DNA of 64,000 bases from Crocinitomicaceae bacterium (GCA_002707155.1 PAME01000019.1:1-64000); one strand, 5' to 3'; shown: positions 51,720 through 61,199, counted from the stretch's first letter. Notes: generated by a model from the sequence alone, not told the origin. Numbers and translations are program-made.

Positions 51720-52028
51720 ATGGTTAAGAACATTACACCTCAAGAGCTAGAAACAGTAGCTAAGGAGAATGAAAATGCAGTTTTAATTGATGTGCGTTCG
51801 CCAGAAGAATGTGCTGAAGGAATGGTTGATGGTGCGTTAAATATGAATTTATTCGATGCTAATTTTTTAGAGAAAATAGGTAAATTGGATAAATCGAAGG
51901 ACTACTATATGATATGCAGAAGTGGTAGCCGGTCAAACAGTGCTGCTGGCGCAATGGATCAAATGGGTTTTGAGTCCGTTTACAATATGCTAGGTGGTAT
52001 GATGGCTTGGGGCGGAGAAACCGTTTAG
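51720..52028 (+). CDS. Single-domain rhodanese
   Basis: This is a 102-residue rhodanese domain with the aspartate segment VLIDVRSPEECAEGMVDGAL and the active loop MICRSGSRSNSAA, in which the cysteine accepts the sulfane sulfur. No signal peptide. Its start follows the stop of the CstB-like gene by 8 bp, so the two are co-transcribed. It could take sulfur from, or deliver it to, the persulfide dioxygenase. A terminator follows directly. Confidence 0.9.
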   Translation: MVKNITPQELETVAKENENAVLIDVRSPEECAEGMVDGALNMNLFDANFLEKIGKLDKSKDYYMICRSGSRSNSAAGAMDQMGFESVYNMLGGMMAWGGETV

Positions 52029-52048
52029 GCCGATTAGTAAAAGTAATT

Positions 52049-52086
52049 TTAAAAGCCCTTTCGTGAAAATGAAGGGGCTTTTTTTG
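52049..52086 (+). terminator. Rho-independent terminator after the rhodanese gene
   Basis: Stem AAAAGCCCTTTC / GAAGGGGCTTTT with an 8-base loop is followed by T's (TTTTTTTGG), about 25 bp after the stop codon. Confidence 0.85.
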
Positions 52087-52135
52087 GTAGTGTTGTAGAA
52101 TTATGTGGGAAATGTGAGGAATACACTCGCTAGCC

Positions 52136-52208
52136 GTCATTCTGAATTTATTTCAGAACCTTGTTATTCGCAGCTATTATTGAGATGCTGAAATAAATTC
52201 AGCATGAC
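52136..52208. repeat. Palindromic repeat element
   Basis: GTCATTCTGAATTTATTTCAG at the left and CTGAAATAAATTCAGCATGAC at the right are inverted copies that form a long hairpin. The element belongs to the same family as 4134-4376 and 48974-49047. It lies in a 500-bp gene-free region (52029-52529), whose remainder holds only the terminator and the promoter region of the next gene. Confidence 0.75.
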
Positions 52209-52529
52209 CCCACATCATTCTACAACACCGCGTTTTTTTATTCAGTTTTTGCGTGGTTTTCAGTTATTCTGGGACGGAGAACTTTATAGAATTAGAGCAA
52301 CTTTTTTTGATTTTACTTCTTTCTTTTACAACGTTTTAGTTGGGGCGATTTTCGGTTTATTTTAACAATTTCCGCATAAGATACTTGCAGATTTTTTAAT
52401 TGTAAAAATCACTAGGAAAGCTTCGTCAATGTTTTTTTACTATTCATCAGTTAATTCTAAGGAGTGGTGTAAATAAAGAATGAGTAAGCACTGCAGCTGT
52501 TAGTTTAGTTTTTTAATTTTAAGAGTCCT

Positions 52530-54002
52530 ATGAAAAAAATATTCCTTATTGCAATTGGAGCAACTTTGTTTGCAGCTTGTTCAAACTCTGCTAACAAAGC
52601 AGAAAAATTAGGTGAGTCCGATAATAAGATGGAGCAACCGAAAGGTGCAGACAATGTGGTTTATAAGTGGGGTAGAATTGCTCTGGACGGGACTGCCTTC
52701 GACACAGAACGATTTAAGCCAAGACCAACAATTACCTCGAGATTTCTTGGATTGGTTATGACTTCAATGTTTGATACTTGGACGCGTTTCGATGAAAAGG
52801 CGAAACCAGCTATCGCCAAAGGAATTGAAAGGGTTCCCGAAGCAATGCGCACCTTAGAAAATAAACAAGAGGTAATTAGTTATGCTGCTTTTCGAGCAAT
52901 GAATGAATACTACTTTTCTGATACTGCAATTTGGAAAGAGCGTATGGTTGAAATGGGATACGATCCCATGAATAAATCTTTGGATCCGTCGACCCCAGCT
53001 GGTTTAGGCAATTTGATTGCTAAAACCATTATAGAACAGCGTAAAACAGATGGAAGTAATCAATACGGCGAATTAACTGACGGTATGCCTTACAAGGACT
53101 ACTCAGGATATGCCCCTATTAATTCAGCTGATGAAAATGTGGATATCAATCGCTGGCAACCCAAATATTTTAGCGATGGAAATGGTGGATCTTATGCTCC
53201 CGGCTGTTTAACACCATATTGGCAAAAAGTAAAACCCTTGTTGATTGATTCTGCGAGTCAATTTAGACCAGGACCTCCACCAGCCTTTGGCACTGAACAA
53301 TTGAAAAAAGAGGTAGAAGAAGTTGTTGATTTACAAGCGAATTTGACGAATGAACAAAAAGCATTAGTTGAGTTTATGCGAGATGGGCCAAAATCGGTTC
53401 AGCAAGGCGGTCACTGGTTGGTGTTTGCGCAAGAAGTTTCGATTAGAGATCAGCACACCTTAGATGAAGACGTGAAAATGTATTTTTTGGTAGAAAGTGT
53501 TGCTATGGATGGGTTTATCGCGAATTGGGATTCTAAAATGTTTTACGATTATGCACGTCCATATGCATTGGTGCATGAACAGTTTAAAGGAAAAACTATA
53601 GCCGGTTGGGCTGGAGAAGAAGCAGGTTGGAAAGAAGAAATACCAGGAGAGCAATGGAGACCTTATTCTCCGGCCATATTTTTATGTCCACCATTTCCGA
53701 GTTATGCTTCAGGGCATAGCACCATTAGCGGTGATTGTGCTGAAGTGCTGCGACTGTATAAAGGGAGCGATGAATTTGGGTCAAGCGTTGATTTAGTACC
53801 TGGCATTATGACTGAACCTAATAATATTGGGGATACCGTCACGCTGAATTTTCCAACATTTACAAAAGCTGCTGAAATGGCTGGAATGTCAAGGGTTTTG
53901 GGCGGTTATCATATTCAGGCAGACAATATTGCTGGGTTGGAATTAGGAAGAGATGTAGCTCGGCACAACTTTGCTAAGTACAAAGCCTTACTCGGAGAGT
54001 AG
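52530..54002 (+). CDS. Vanadium-dependent haloperoxidase-like (PAP2 superfamily) lipoprotein
   Basis: The 490-residue protein has a lipoprotein signal (MKKIFLIAIGATLFAAC, Cys at 17). An all-helical domain contains the vanadate/phosphate-binding motifs of the VHPO/PAP2 superfamily: an upstream Arg/Lys helix (WDSKMFYDYARPYAL), PFPSYASGHSTISG with the SGH motif, and SRVLGGYHIQADNIAG with the second catalytic His. Vanadium haloperoxidases oxidise halides with H2O2. Some family members are acid phosphatases, and sequence alone does not separate them. Located outside the cytoplasm. The MsrB-MsrA lipoprotein gene follows in the same direction, after a terminator. Confidence 0.85.
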   Translation: MKKIFLIAIGATLFAACSNSANKAEKLGESDNKMEQPKGADNVVYKWGRIALDGTAFDTERFKPRPTITSRFLGLVMTSMFDTWTRFDEKAKPAIAKGIERVPEAMRTLENKQEVISYAAFRAMNEYYFSDTAIWKERMVEMGYDPMNKSLDPSTPAGLGNLIAKTIIEQRKTDGSNQYGELTDGMPYKDYSGYAPINSADENVDINRWQPKYFSDGNGGSYAPGCLTPYWQKVKPLLIDSASQFRPGPPPAFGTEQLKKEVEEVVDLQANLTNEQKALVEFMRDGPKSVQQGGHWLVFAQEVSIRDQHTLDEDVKMYFLVESVAMDGFIANWDSKMFYDYARPYALVHEQFKGKTIAGWAGEEAGWKEEIPGEQWRPYSPAIFLCPPFPSYASGHSTISGDCAEVLRLYKGSDEFGSSVDLVPGIMTEPNNIGDTVTLNFPTFTKAAEMAGMSRVLGGYHIQADNIAGLELGRDVARHNFAKYKALLGE

Positions 54003-54030
54003 TGCTTTATGTTTGATGGTTTGAAAAAAT

Positions 54031-54060
54031 TGAAAATCCTGCTTTTGCGGGATTTTTTTA
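54031..54060 (+). terminator. Terminator after the haloperoxidase-like gene
   Basis: Stem AAATCCTGC / GCGGGATTT with loop TTTT is followed by a T-run (TTTTTTTA), 30 bp after the stop. Confidence 0.8.
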
Positions 54061-54185
54061 TAGACCTTACAGAAAATAATAGTTGTCTTTCTTAAAAATA
54101 CGAAAACCAATAACCAATTAAGTTCGTAACTGTATTTAATACAATAGTTGAAACATTTTTTTAGTTGAACTTTGCCCTGCATAAA

Positions 54186-55244
54186 ATGAAAAATACCATG
54201 AAAGAACTCGTAACCCTATTTTCGATACTCGCTGTTTTTACCAATTGCTCCAACTCTCAGCAGCAATCAGCTGCAGCTGAAGTAGCACAGGTGTCGATTC
54301 CAAGCATCAATACCACTTGGACCGAGAAAGTTGTGAAAACTGACGCTGAATGGAAAAAAGACCTCAGTGCCGAGGAATACGAAGTAACCCAGCAAAAAGG
54401 AACCGAGCGGCCCTTCTCGCATCCTTACAACGATTACAAAAAGGAAGGTGTGTTTTTATGTGTGGCTTGTCAAAATCCTTTGTTTGCTTCTAGTACTAAA
54501 TTTAAGTCAGGTACTGGTTGGCCTAGCTTTTACGATTTTTACTTCGACAAAAGTGTAGCGGTAGGCGCAGACAATTCGCATGGAATGTCTCGCGATGAAG
54601 TTGTCTGCGCGCGTTGTGATGCGCATTTAGGCCACGTATTTAATGACGGACCAAAACCGACAGGATTGCGCTATTGCATTAATGGCGTTGCCTTGCAATT
54701 TAAACCGGCACAAGATTTACGTTCTGCCGTATTTGCTCAAGGTTGCTTTTGGTGTATTGAAGAAATATTTGAAGCAGTAAAAGGCGTTACCGAAGTTGTT
54801 TCGGGTTACGCTGGAGGGGAAGAGGAAAACCCTACTTATCGACAAGTGGGCAGCGGAAGTACTGGGCATGCAGAAGCAATTGAAGTTATCTATGATGCAA
54901 ACTTAGTAAGCTACGAAGACTTGCTTAAGGTCTACTTTAATTCAGGAGATATTACTCAGGTCCATGGACAAGGAAACGATATAGGAAAACAATACCGATC
55001 CATTATTTTCTACAAAACCGATAAACAGCGTACTCTTTCAGAAGAATATATTGAACGATTAGGAGCAACTGAAGCATACAGCAAACCGATTGCAGTGGAA
55101 CTAGAGCCGTTTACAAAATTCTACGTGGCCGAAAAATACCATCAAGACTATGTAAAGCGCAATCCCAACGAAAGTTACGTTGTTGCGGTGTCTATTCCAC
55201 GGTACAAAAAAGCAATAAATAAATTTCCCGAATTACTGAAGTAA
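54186..55244 (+). CDS. msrAB: Bifunctional methionine sulfoxide reductase MsrB-MsrA lipoprotein
   Basis: I take ATG at 54186 (MKNTMKELVTLF...). A TTG 21 bp upstream would be in the promoter region. The 352-residue protein has lipoprotein signal LAVFTNC. An MsrB domain at about 45-175 has four zinc cysteines (CVAC ... CARC), the EVVCARCDAHLGHVFND block and the nucleophile in RYCINGVALQF. The MsrA domain has the catalytic GCFWCIEEIFE. Fused MsrB-MsrA and MsrA-MsrB proteins are known; the order here is B then A. As a lipoprotein it repairs both methionine sulfoxide isomers in the periplasm, next to a possible hypohalite producer. Confidence 0.93.
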   Translation: MKNTMKELVTLFSILAVFTNCSNSQQQSAAAEVAQVSIPSINTTWTEKVVKTDAEWKKDLSAEEYEVTQQKGTERPFSHPYNDYKKEGVFLCVACQNPLFASSTKFKSGTGWPSFYDFYFDKSVAVGADNSHGMSRDEVVCARCDAHLGHVFNDGPKPTGLRYCINGVALQFKPAQDLRSAVFAQGCFWCIEEIFEAVKGVTEVVSGYAGGEEENPTYRQVGSGSTGHAEAIEVIYDANLVSYEDLLKVYFNSGDITQVHGQGNDIGKQYRSIIFYKTDKQRTLSEEYIERLGATEAYSKPIAVELEPFTKFYVAEKYHQDYVKRNPNESYVVAVSIPRYKKAINKFPELLK

Positions 55245-55246
55245 TT

Positions 55247-55612
55247 TTAATTCCGAATCTTTCTTTTCATGATAAAGGTGTAAAAGATATCGCCGCCTCT
55301 GCTTTGTCCGTAGGGTACAATGGCGTTAGATCCGTTTAGCAAGTAAAATCCTTGCTCATTCAGTTTTTCCAGCTCTTTAATAATTGGAGTTAGGTCGTTT
55401 TTTTTGTCGGCCTTTTCTTTGTCAAATTCCTTTTCTTCGGTAGGCATTGAACCAACAGTAGTGCTTATGTAATTTCTTTTTCCATCTTGAATTACTGATA
55501 TAATTGCATACTCTTCGGTGCGCATCGGTGCGTCAGGGGTGAAATTAGTAAATGCCATAAAGGTAAAAGCAATGGTGGCAAGGGTAGTGGAGATAATTAG
55601 TGTAAGTTTCAT
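55247..55612 (-). CDS. Exported hypothetical protein
   Basis: This 121-residue protein has a signal peptide (MKLTLIISTTLATIAFTFMA). A small alpha/beta domain follows (EEYAIISVIQDGKRNYISTT ... ELEKLNEQGFYLLNGSNAIV ... DIFYTFIMKRK). The pattern, a strand, a helix and an NxxGF-type turn, is common in short Bacteroidota proteins of unknown function. I do not recognise the family. It ends 3 bp from the convergent msrAB stop and its start lies close to a divergent rhodanese gene. Confidence 0.65.
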   Translation of the reverse strand: MKLTLIISTTLATIAFTFMAFTNFTPDAPMRTEEYAIISVIQDGKRNYISTTVGSMPTEEKEFDKEKADKKNDLTPIIKELEKLNEQGFYLLNGSNAIVPYGQSRGGDIFYTFIMKRKIRN

Positions 55613-55629
55613 AAGTTCAATATTTCATT

Positions 55630-56178
55630 TTGTCCAAAATAACGATTTTAGAAATAAAAAGTAACTTTTGTCCTCTGAAAAAGTTAAAGATTATATTGCT
55701 AATATTAGTCGGCACTGCTGCACTTATTATATTTTCCTTTATGGCATTCAAACAATGGTCGTATGAAAAAATGACCCAAACAATTCTCTCAAACACGGTA
55801 GAACAAATTGAAGTATCGTCCGCTGATATCCAGAATTACCGATTGTTGGATGCGCGATCGATTGAGGAGTATGGAGTAAGTAAAATTCAAGGAGCAGAGC
55901 GCATAGATCCCGACACTAAAGAATTTGAACCAGAAATATTAAATTCAGAAAAACCTATTCTGGTGTACTGTTCTGTAGGACTGCGCAGCGAAAGAATTGG
56001 AGAACGGTTAAAGAAAATAAATCCAGCATTGAAGGTCTATAACTTGAAAGGAGGAATTTTTCAGTGGGTAAACGATGAGAAGCCCCTTTTAAACCAAAAG
56101 GGCGATTTATCCGATAGCATTCACACCTACAATACATCTTGGAGTATTTGGGTTTCCAAAGGCAAGAAGGTGAACTAG
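55630..56178 (+). CDS. Membrane-anchored rhodanese-like protein
   Basis: This frame has up to 182 residues, with an N-terminal membrane helix (IILLILVGTAALIIFSFMAF) and a rhodanese domain at about 70-160. The catalytic loop is VYCSVGLRSERIG (Cys). The first visible start is TTG at 55630, and the only early ATG (55741) falls inside the helix and would remove the anchor, so the true start is uncertain. The domain should face the periplasm. Such proteins carry sulfane sulfur or act in redox handling, function not known. It converges with the SpmA/B-like gene, whose stop overlaps by 4 bp. Confidence 0.75.
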   Translation: MSKITILEIKSNFCPLKKLKIILLILVGTAALIIFSFMAFKQWSYEKMTQTILSNTVEQIEVSSADIQNYRLLDARSIEEYGVSKIQGAERIDPDTKEFEPEILNSEKPILVYCSVGLRSERIGERLKKINPALKVYNLKGGIFQWVNDEKPLLNQKGDLSDSIHTYNTSWSIWVSKGKKVN

Positions 56179-57452
56179 TGAAAGAATAAGTAGGCAATCA
56201 GAATTGCGGCAATAATTCCAACTGCATCTGCTATTAAACCGCATACCACTGTGTAGCGTGTTCGAGTAATATTTACCGCGCCAAAATAAACGGCTAAGGT
56301 GTAAAAGGTAGTTTCAGTTGAACCTTGGAAGACGCTAGATAGCTTTCCTGCAAAAGAGTCAGCACCAAAAGTATTCATGGTTTCTACCATCATTCCGCGG
56401 GCTCCAGAACCGCTCAATGGTTTCATAAAAGCGGTAGGCATAGCGTCAACAAAATCAGCATTTAGTCCCGTTAGAGCTACTGTAGCTCTCAATCCTTCAA
56501 TCAAAATATCCAGCGCACCACTTGCTCTAAAAACACCAATAGCTACCAACATACCCACTAAATACGGGATGATTTTAACGGCAACAGTAAACCCTTCTTT
56601 TGCTCCTTCAATAAACGACTCATATACATTTACCTTTCTTTTTAACGCTAGTCCAATGAAGGCAACAATCACGGTAAATAAAACACCATTACCAATCAAT
56701 GAACTGACTTTAGATACTTGATCGGGAGAAAGGCTAGTTAGCCACCAAATAAACAGGCATATTGCTAAGGTAAGAGAACCTAAATATGCTAAAACCACTT
56801 TATTTAAAAGATTGATTTTCTGGTAAATAGAAACTGAAATGAGTCCAGCTAAGGTTGCAAAAAAGGTGGCCAATAATATGGGAAGAAACACGTCGGATGG
56901 CTGAGCGGCTCCTCCAGCGGCGCGCAGCGCCATTACAGAAACAGGAATCAGTGTCAAGCCTGAAGTGTTCAACACCAAAAACATGATTTGGGCATTGCTA
57001 GCAGTATCGTTTGATGCGTTGGTTTCCTGCAGTTCATTCATAGCCTTAAGTCCCAATGGAGTAGCGGCATTATCTAATCCCAGCATATTCGCTGAGAAAT
57101 TCATCATCATACTTCCCATAGCTGGATGATCTTTGGGCAGCTCTGGAAATAACTTCCGGAAAAAAGGCGCCACTAGTCTAGAGAGGATATTAATAGCACC
57201 GCCATGTTCGCCAATCTTCATAATACCTAACCACAAAGCCATGATACCAATTAAGTAGATCACTATGGAAATTGAAGTCTCCGTCATATCAAAGGTGGAC
57301 TGAACGATAGCATGAAAAACGTTGAGGTCAGCATCACCAAATTGGAAACCGTAATTCAATAGGAAATCACGGAAAAAATACCCAACAACTCGAAGTATAG
57401 CAACTGCGAAAGCTATTAGAAAAAAGCCGATGAATATATAATTGAGTGCCAT
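56175..57452 (-). CDS. Nucleoside-recognition (Gate) domain membrane protein, SpmA-SpmB-like
   Basis: I take ATG at 57452 (MALNYIFIGFFLIAFAVAIL). An upstream TTG adds 6 residues. This 425-residue integral membrane protein has about ten helices and two nucleoside-recognition domains, equivalent to a fusion of Bacillus SpmA and SpmB: SANMLGLDNAATPLGLKAM in the first half and SGSGARGMMVETMNTFGADS in the second, with KIIPYLVGMLVAIG. Family members are transport-like proteins found in spore formers and also, as here, in non-sporulating Bacteroidota. Substrate unknown. Confidence 0.85.
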   Translation of the reverse strand: MALNYIFIGFFLIAFAVAILRVVGYFFRDFLLNYGFQFGDADLNVFHAIVQSTFDMTETSISIVIYLIGIMALWLGIMKIGEHGGAINILSRLVAPFFRKLFPELPKDHPAMGSMMMNFSANMLGLDNAATPLGLKAMNELQETNASNDTASNAQIMFLVLNTSGLTLIPVSVMALRAAGGAAQPSDVFLPILLATFFATLAGLISVSIYQKINLLNKVVLAYLGSLTLAICLFIWWLTSLSPDQVSKVSSLIGNGVLFTVIVAFIGLALKRKVNVYESFIEGAKEGFTVAVKIIPYLVGMLVAIGVFRASGALDILIEGLRATVALTGLNADFVDAMPTAFMKPLSGSGARGMMVETMNTFGADSFAGKLSSVFQGSTETTFYTLAVYFGAVNITRTRYTVVCGLIADAVGIIAAILIAYLFFH

Positions 57453-57539
57453 GGATAATACTTGATTCAAATGTATGATTTGAAAAAAGCAGAATTGTTA
57501 GAAAGGTATTGAGTTTTAAACAGTGCTATATGTTAAAGG

Positions 57540-58202
57540 TCAACGCTCTAAATACAACAATTCAAAACCCTTAAAATAAGGCCCCTGCAAGACCATTTCG
57601 CTGCCAGAATAGCGAACAATAGGAAAACTATTTTGGTTGAGTTTTAGCGATCCATTTTCATATTCATAGCCGTTTCTAAACTGAAACAAATAGAATTTTT
57701 CTTCATTGTGGGTTACAAAAATGCTGTCTGCTGTAATTTCATATAATTCAGAAAAGTTTCTGCTACTGTCAATGGGCAAGTTGAAAATTGAAACTGTGGG
57801 GTCAACCAAAAGCTGTATGCGTGTTTCAGCTTTAGTCAACGTCCAGTTTCCTTGAATGTCTTTTGCACTTGGGTAGGTAATGGTAATGCCTGTTTCTGAG
57901 GTTTCTTTTTTATTTCCTTTTCGACTAAAACTCGTTAGCGCAATTCGATAGGATCCTCCTGAATAATAAGTGTAATTAATTTCTTGCTCATTGTTGAACT
58001 TAGCGCCATTTCCCATGTTGATTACGTTGTCGAAACCTCGTTTGGAGCAATCCCTAACAATAATTGGGCTTCCAACTAAGCTACTAGTTGTTGAAGTCTC
58101 TAGGCACGCATCGGGCTGACGGTTGCAGGCCGATACCAGCACAAAGAATAGGATTAAAGGAGCAATTCCAAATAGATATATTTTACTTCTTGCTAACATC
58201 AA
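57540..58202 (-). CDS. Putative lipoprotein of unknown function
   Basis: This 220-residue protein has a lipoprotein signal (LILFFVLVSAC, Cys 26). The N-terminal part (SLVGSPIIVRDCSKRGFDNV ... GGSYRIALTSFSRKGNKKET) looks like a PKD/Ig-type beta domain. The C-terminal part (DIQGNWTLTKAETRIQLLVD ...) resembles lipocalin-like domains found in similar lipoproteins. I cannot name the family. It stands alone upstream of the SpmAB-like gene on the same strand, with a 70-bp gap. Confidence 0.65.
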   Translation of the reverse strand: MMLARSKIYLFGIAPLILFFVLVSACNRQPDACLETSTTSSLVGSPIIVRDCSKRGFDNVINMGNGAKFNNEQEINYTYYSGGSYRIALTSFSRKGNKKETSETGITITYPSAKDIQGNWTLTKAETRIQLLVDPTVSIFNLPIDSSRNFSELYEITADSIFVTHNEEKFYLFQFRNGYEYENGSLKLNQNSFPIVRYSGSEMVLQGPYFKGFELLYLER

Positions 58203-58282
58203 TTGTTGCTGATTCGAATGTCAAAGCTAAAGGGTTTTTTAAATTATTACTGATGAATTTTAGTATAACTAAAATAATCCAA

Positions 58283-58378
58283 TAGACGGTATTTAATAGT
58301 TTTCCGTCATTTATAAAACGCTATTTAGTTGATTTCCGTCTATTTGTGGACGGTATTTAATTGATTTCCGTACATTTG
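58283..58378 (+). repeat. Three tandem ~32-bp repeats with internal inverted symmetry
   Basis: Units at 58283-58314, 58315-58346 and 58347-58378. Unit 3 reads TGGACGGTATTTAATTGATT then TCCGTACATTTG, and units 1 and 2 match it with a few changes. Each unit is framed by GACGG on the left and CCGTC/CCGTA on the right, a possible dyad. The last unit ends 33 bp before the DUF4143 ATPase ATG. Confidence 0.7.
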
Positions 58379-58410
58379 TTAGCTTGGTTGGTGGAGTAAA
58401 TACAGGAATT

Positions 58411-59568
58411 ATGCGTAAAAATCCAAATAGAAAGCTAAAGGAAAAAGTACTTAATAACTTAAAAGTCAATAAGGTATTGGTTGTTTTGGGTGCAAGAAGA
58501 GTTGGGAAAACAGAATTAATAAAAGATGTAATTCAGGAATTGAAAGCATCAAAACAACCGGAACTGAAGTTTTTATTGTTGAACGGAGAAGATGAAGACA
58601 CACACGAATTATTAAAAAATAGAACCGTAAGAAATTACGAACGATTATTAGGGCAAACTCGATTGCTAATTATTGATGAAGCACAAGCAATTCCAGATAT
58701 TGGCACTAAACTCAAATTGATGGTCGATTCCATTGAGGGATTAAAAATTCTTGTGACGGGGTCTTCGGTATTTGATTTAGAAAATAAATTAGGTGAACCA
58801 TTGGTGGGCAGAAAAAAAACCTTTCTCATGTATCCACTTGCACAACTAGAGTTTGCCGAATATGAAAATAGAATTGAAACCAAATCCAAACTGGAAGAAC
58901 GATTAATTTTTGGTGCCTATCCCGAATTGGAGCAACTTGAAAATAGCACAGATAAAGTTGATTACTTGAAAGAGCAAGTCAACTCTTATTTATTGAAAGA
59001 TATTCTGGCTTACGAAGGAATAAAAAAACGAGAAAAAATCATTTCGTTGCTCCGAATAATTGCGTTTCGAATAGGCTCAGAAGTTTCTATTGAAGGAATG
59101 GGGAACGAGTTGCAAATTGGAAAAAATACAGTAGACAAGTACCTTGATTTACTTTCTAAGGTATTTATCATTCATAAAGTAACTGGGTTTAGTAGAAACT
59201 TAGACAATGAGATAACCAAAAAAAGCAAATGGTATTTTTACGATAATGGTATTAGAAATGCGTTAATTAATAATTTCAATTCATTGAATTTAAGAAACGA
59301 TCAAGGCCAATTGTGGGAGAATTATTTGATTTCGGAACGATTGAAATATCAAGAATATCTGGGTGAAAAATCAGAAAATTTCTTTTGGAGAACCCACACC
59401 AAACAAGAAATAGATTGGATAGAGGCGCAGAACGGAAAACTTACAGCAACAGAGTTTAAGTGGAACCAGAAAAAAAAGCCTAAAGTTCCAGCATTATGGT
59501 CAAAGGCTTACCCAAATACCGAATATAGGGTGGTAAATCAAGAAAATTATTTGGATTTTATAACCTAG
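58411..59568 (+). CDS. DUF4143-type AAA ATPase
   Basis: The start is ATG at 58411 (MRKNPNRKLKEK). A TTG at 58384 adds 9 residues but lies next to the repeat array. The 385-residue protein has an AAA domain with Walker A VLGARRVGKTE and Walker B LLIIDEAQAI, followed by sensor VTGSSVFDLENK. The C-terminal DUF4143 region has the wHTH-like part (GNELQIGKNTVDKYLDLLSK) and a PD-(D/E)XK-like core (ENFFWRTHTKQEIDWIEAQN then TATEFKWN), whose E/D-D-E-K spacing fits a nuclease fold. These ATPases are widespread and usually solitary, with unknown role. Local sequence resembles a mobile, horizontally moving gene family. Confidence 0.85.
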   Translation: MRKNPNRKLKEKVLNNLKVNKVLVVLGARRVGKTELIKDVIQELKASKQPELKFLLLNGEDEDTHELLKNRTVRNYERLLGQTRLLIIDEAQAIPDIGTKLKLMVDSIEGLKILVTGSSVFDLENKLGEPLVGRKKTFLMYPLAQLEFAEYENRIETKSKLEERLIFGAYPELEQLENSTDKVDYLKEQVNSYLLKDILAYEGIKKREKIISLLRIIAFRIGSEVSIEGMGNELQIGKNTVDKYLDLLSKVFIIHKVTGFSRNLDNEITKKSKWYFYDNGIRNALINNFNSLNLRNDQGQLWENYLISERLKYQEYLGEKSENFFWRTHTKQEIDWIEAQNGKLTATEFKWNQKKKPKVPALWSKAYPNTEYRVVNQENYLDFIT

Positions 59569-59603
59569 AATTCTTGTTAATCAATGGCACATAAGGTCGT
59601 CAA

Positions 59604-61199
59604 CTACAACTTAACCTTAAACTCCGATGTAGTGTGAAATTCAAGTTTAGGATAATTTTCTCGCGCTTTTTCTAACATCCACGCTGAAGGGGCTAAAAAT
59701 ACGGGATTATTGTCTTTATCATAGCCAACATCACTACCTTTTACTTTTACAAATTGATCCAGTTGAGCTTGGTCCGTTGTTGTAATCCAGCAAGCCAAGT
59801 GGTAGTTCAGCGATTTAAAATCAGCAGTAGCACCATATTCGTTGAGCAATCGGTATTGGATTACTTCAAACTGAAGGTTGCCTACCGTTCCAATGATTTT
59901 GATATTCCCAGGCTGCTTTGTAAACAGTTGAGCCACACCTTCTTCTGTTAATTGTTGCAGCCCTTTTTCGAGCTGCTTGGTTTTCATAGGGTCTCTATTC
60001 ACGACTTCCTTAAACATCTCCGGAGAGAAGGATGGAATTCCCTTAAACATCATATCTTCGCCTTCGGTTAGCGTGTCGCCAATTTTAAAATTCCCCGTAT
60101 CGTATAAGCCAATAACATCTCCTGGATAGGCTTCTTCAACAATCTCTTTGCTTTGCGCCATAAAAGATGCCGGATTGGCAAATCTTAATTTTTTGTTCAA
60201 TCGCACATGCTTGTAAAATGTGTTTCGCTGGAACTTACCACTTACAATTCTCAAGAAAGCAATACGATCTCTGTGGTTAGGGTCAATGTTGGCGTGAATT
60301 TTAAAGATAAATCCAGAGAATTTTTCTTCGTCTGCAATTACTTTCCTTTTATCGGTGAAAACGGGTTGTGGTGTTGGAGCAATTTCGGTGAAGGTATCTA
60401 GCATTTCCTTTATTCCAAAATTGTTCAATGCAGAACCAAAGAAAACAGGAGCAACCTTACCTTTTAAGTATTCCTCTTTGTCAAATTGCTCGTAAACACC
60501 ATCAATTAACTCCACATCATCGCGAAGGTCATTAGCGTCCTTTTCACCCACTAATTCTTCTAGTTTAGCGTCTTCTAATCCAGAAATGGGAACAATGTTT
60601 TCAGCGACTTTTGATTTGTTTTGTGCGTCGAAGAGGTTTAAAGTTCCATCAAACAACTTGTACACTCCTTTGAATTCTTTACCCATATTAATGGGCCAGC
60701 TCAACGGACGGACTTTTATGTCTAGTTTTTCCTCCAGCTCATCCAATAGATCAAAAGGGTCTCTACCTGGACGATCCATTTTATTGATGAAAATAATTAC
60801 GGGAGTATCGCGCATTCTGCACACTTCCATTAGCCGTTCGGTTTGCGCTTCCACGCCTTTTACGCAGTCAATTACAAGAATTACAGAATCTACTGCCGTC
60901 AATGTTCTGTAGGTATCTTCGGCAAAATCCTTATGACCGGGAGTATCTAAAATATTTACAATTTTATCGTTGTAAGGGAAGGTCATAACAGAAGTAGCAA
61001 CGGAGATGCCTCTCTGTTTTTCAATTTCCATGAAATCGGAAGCAGCTGTCTTTTTAATCTTATTGTTCTTTACAGCTCCTGCAACTTGAATTGCTCCTCC
61101 AAAGAGCAGGAATTTCTCTGTTAAGGTTGTTTTACCAGCATCGGGGTGACTGATAATAGCGAACGTTTTTCTCTTGTCTATTTCTTCTCTAAACTTCAT
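59604..61199 (-). CDS. prfC: Peptide chain release factor 3
   Basis: This 531-residue GTPase recycles RF1/RF2 from the ribosome. G1 is [13 protein letters not shown], with [19 protein letters not shown] (G2/RF3 type), G3 DTPGHKDF, and G4 NKMDRPGRD. Domain 2 has [20 protein letters not shown] and domain 3 [11 protein letters not shown] with [16 protein letters not shown]. All match PrfC and not EF-G. A TACTTTTGC promoter lies 21 bp before the ATG. It is monocistronic. Confidence 0.96.
   Translation of the reverse strand: MKFREEIDKRKTFAIISHPDAGKTTLTEKFLLFGGAIQVAGAVKNNKIKKTAASDFMEIEKQRGISVATSVMTFPYNDKIVNILDTPGHKDFAEDTYRTLTAVDSVILVIDCVKGVEAQTERLMEVCRMRDTPVIIFINKMDRPGRDPFDLLDELEEKLDIKVRPLSWPINMGKEFKGVYKLFDGTLNLFDAQNKSKVAENIVPISGLEDAKLEELVGEKDANDLRDDVELIDGVYEQFDKEEYLKGKVAPVFFGSALNNFGIKEMLDTFTEIAPTPQPVFTDKRKVIADEEKFSGFIFKIHANIDPNHRDRIAFLRIVSGKFQRNTFYKHVRLNKKLRFANPASFMAQSKEIVEEAYPGDVIGLYDTGNFKIGDTLTEGEDMMFKGIPSFSPEMFKEVVNRDPMKTKQLEKGLQQLTEEGVAQLFTKQPGNIKIIGTVGNLQFEVIQYRLLNEYGATADFKSLNYHLACWITTTDQAQLDQFVKVKGSDVGYDKDNNPVFLAPSAWMLEKARENYPKLEFHTTSEFKVKL

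Noticed and set aside
54165..54185. TTG start for msrAB
   Set aside because: It overlaps the region expected to hold the promoter, and ATG at 54186 gives a proper lipoprotein signal.
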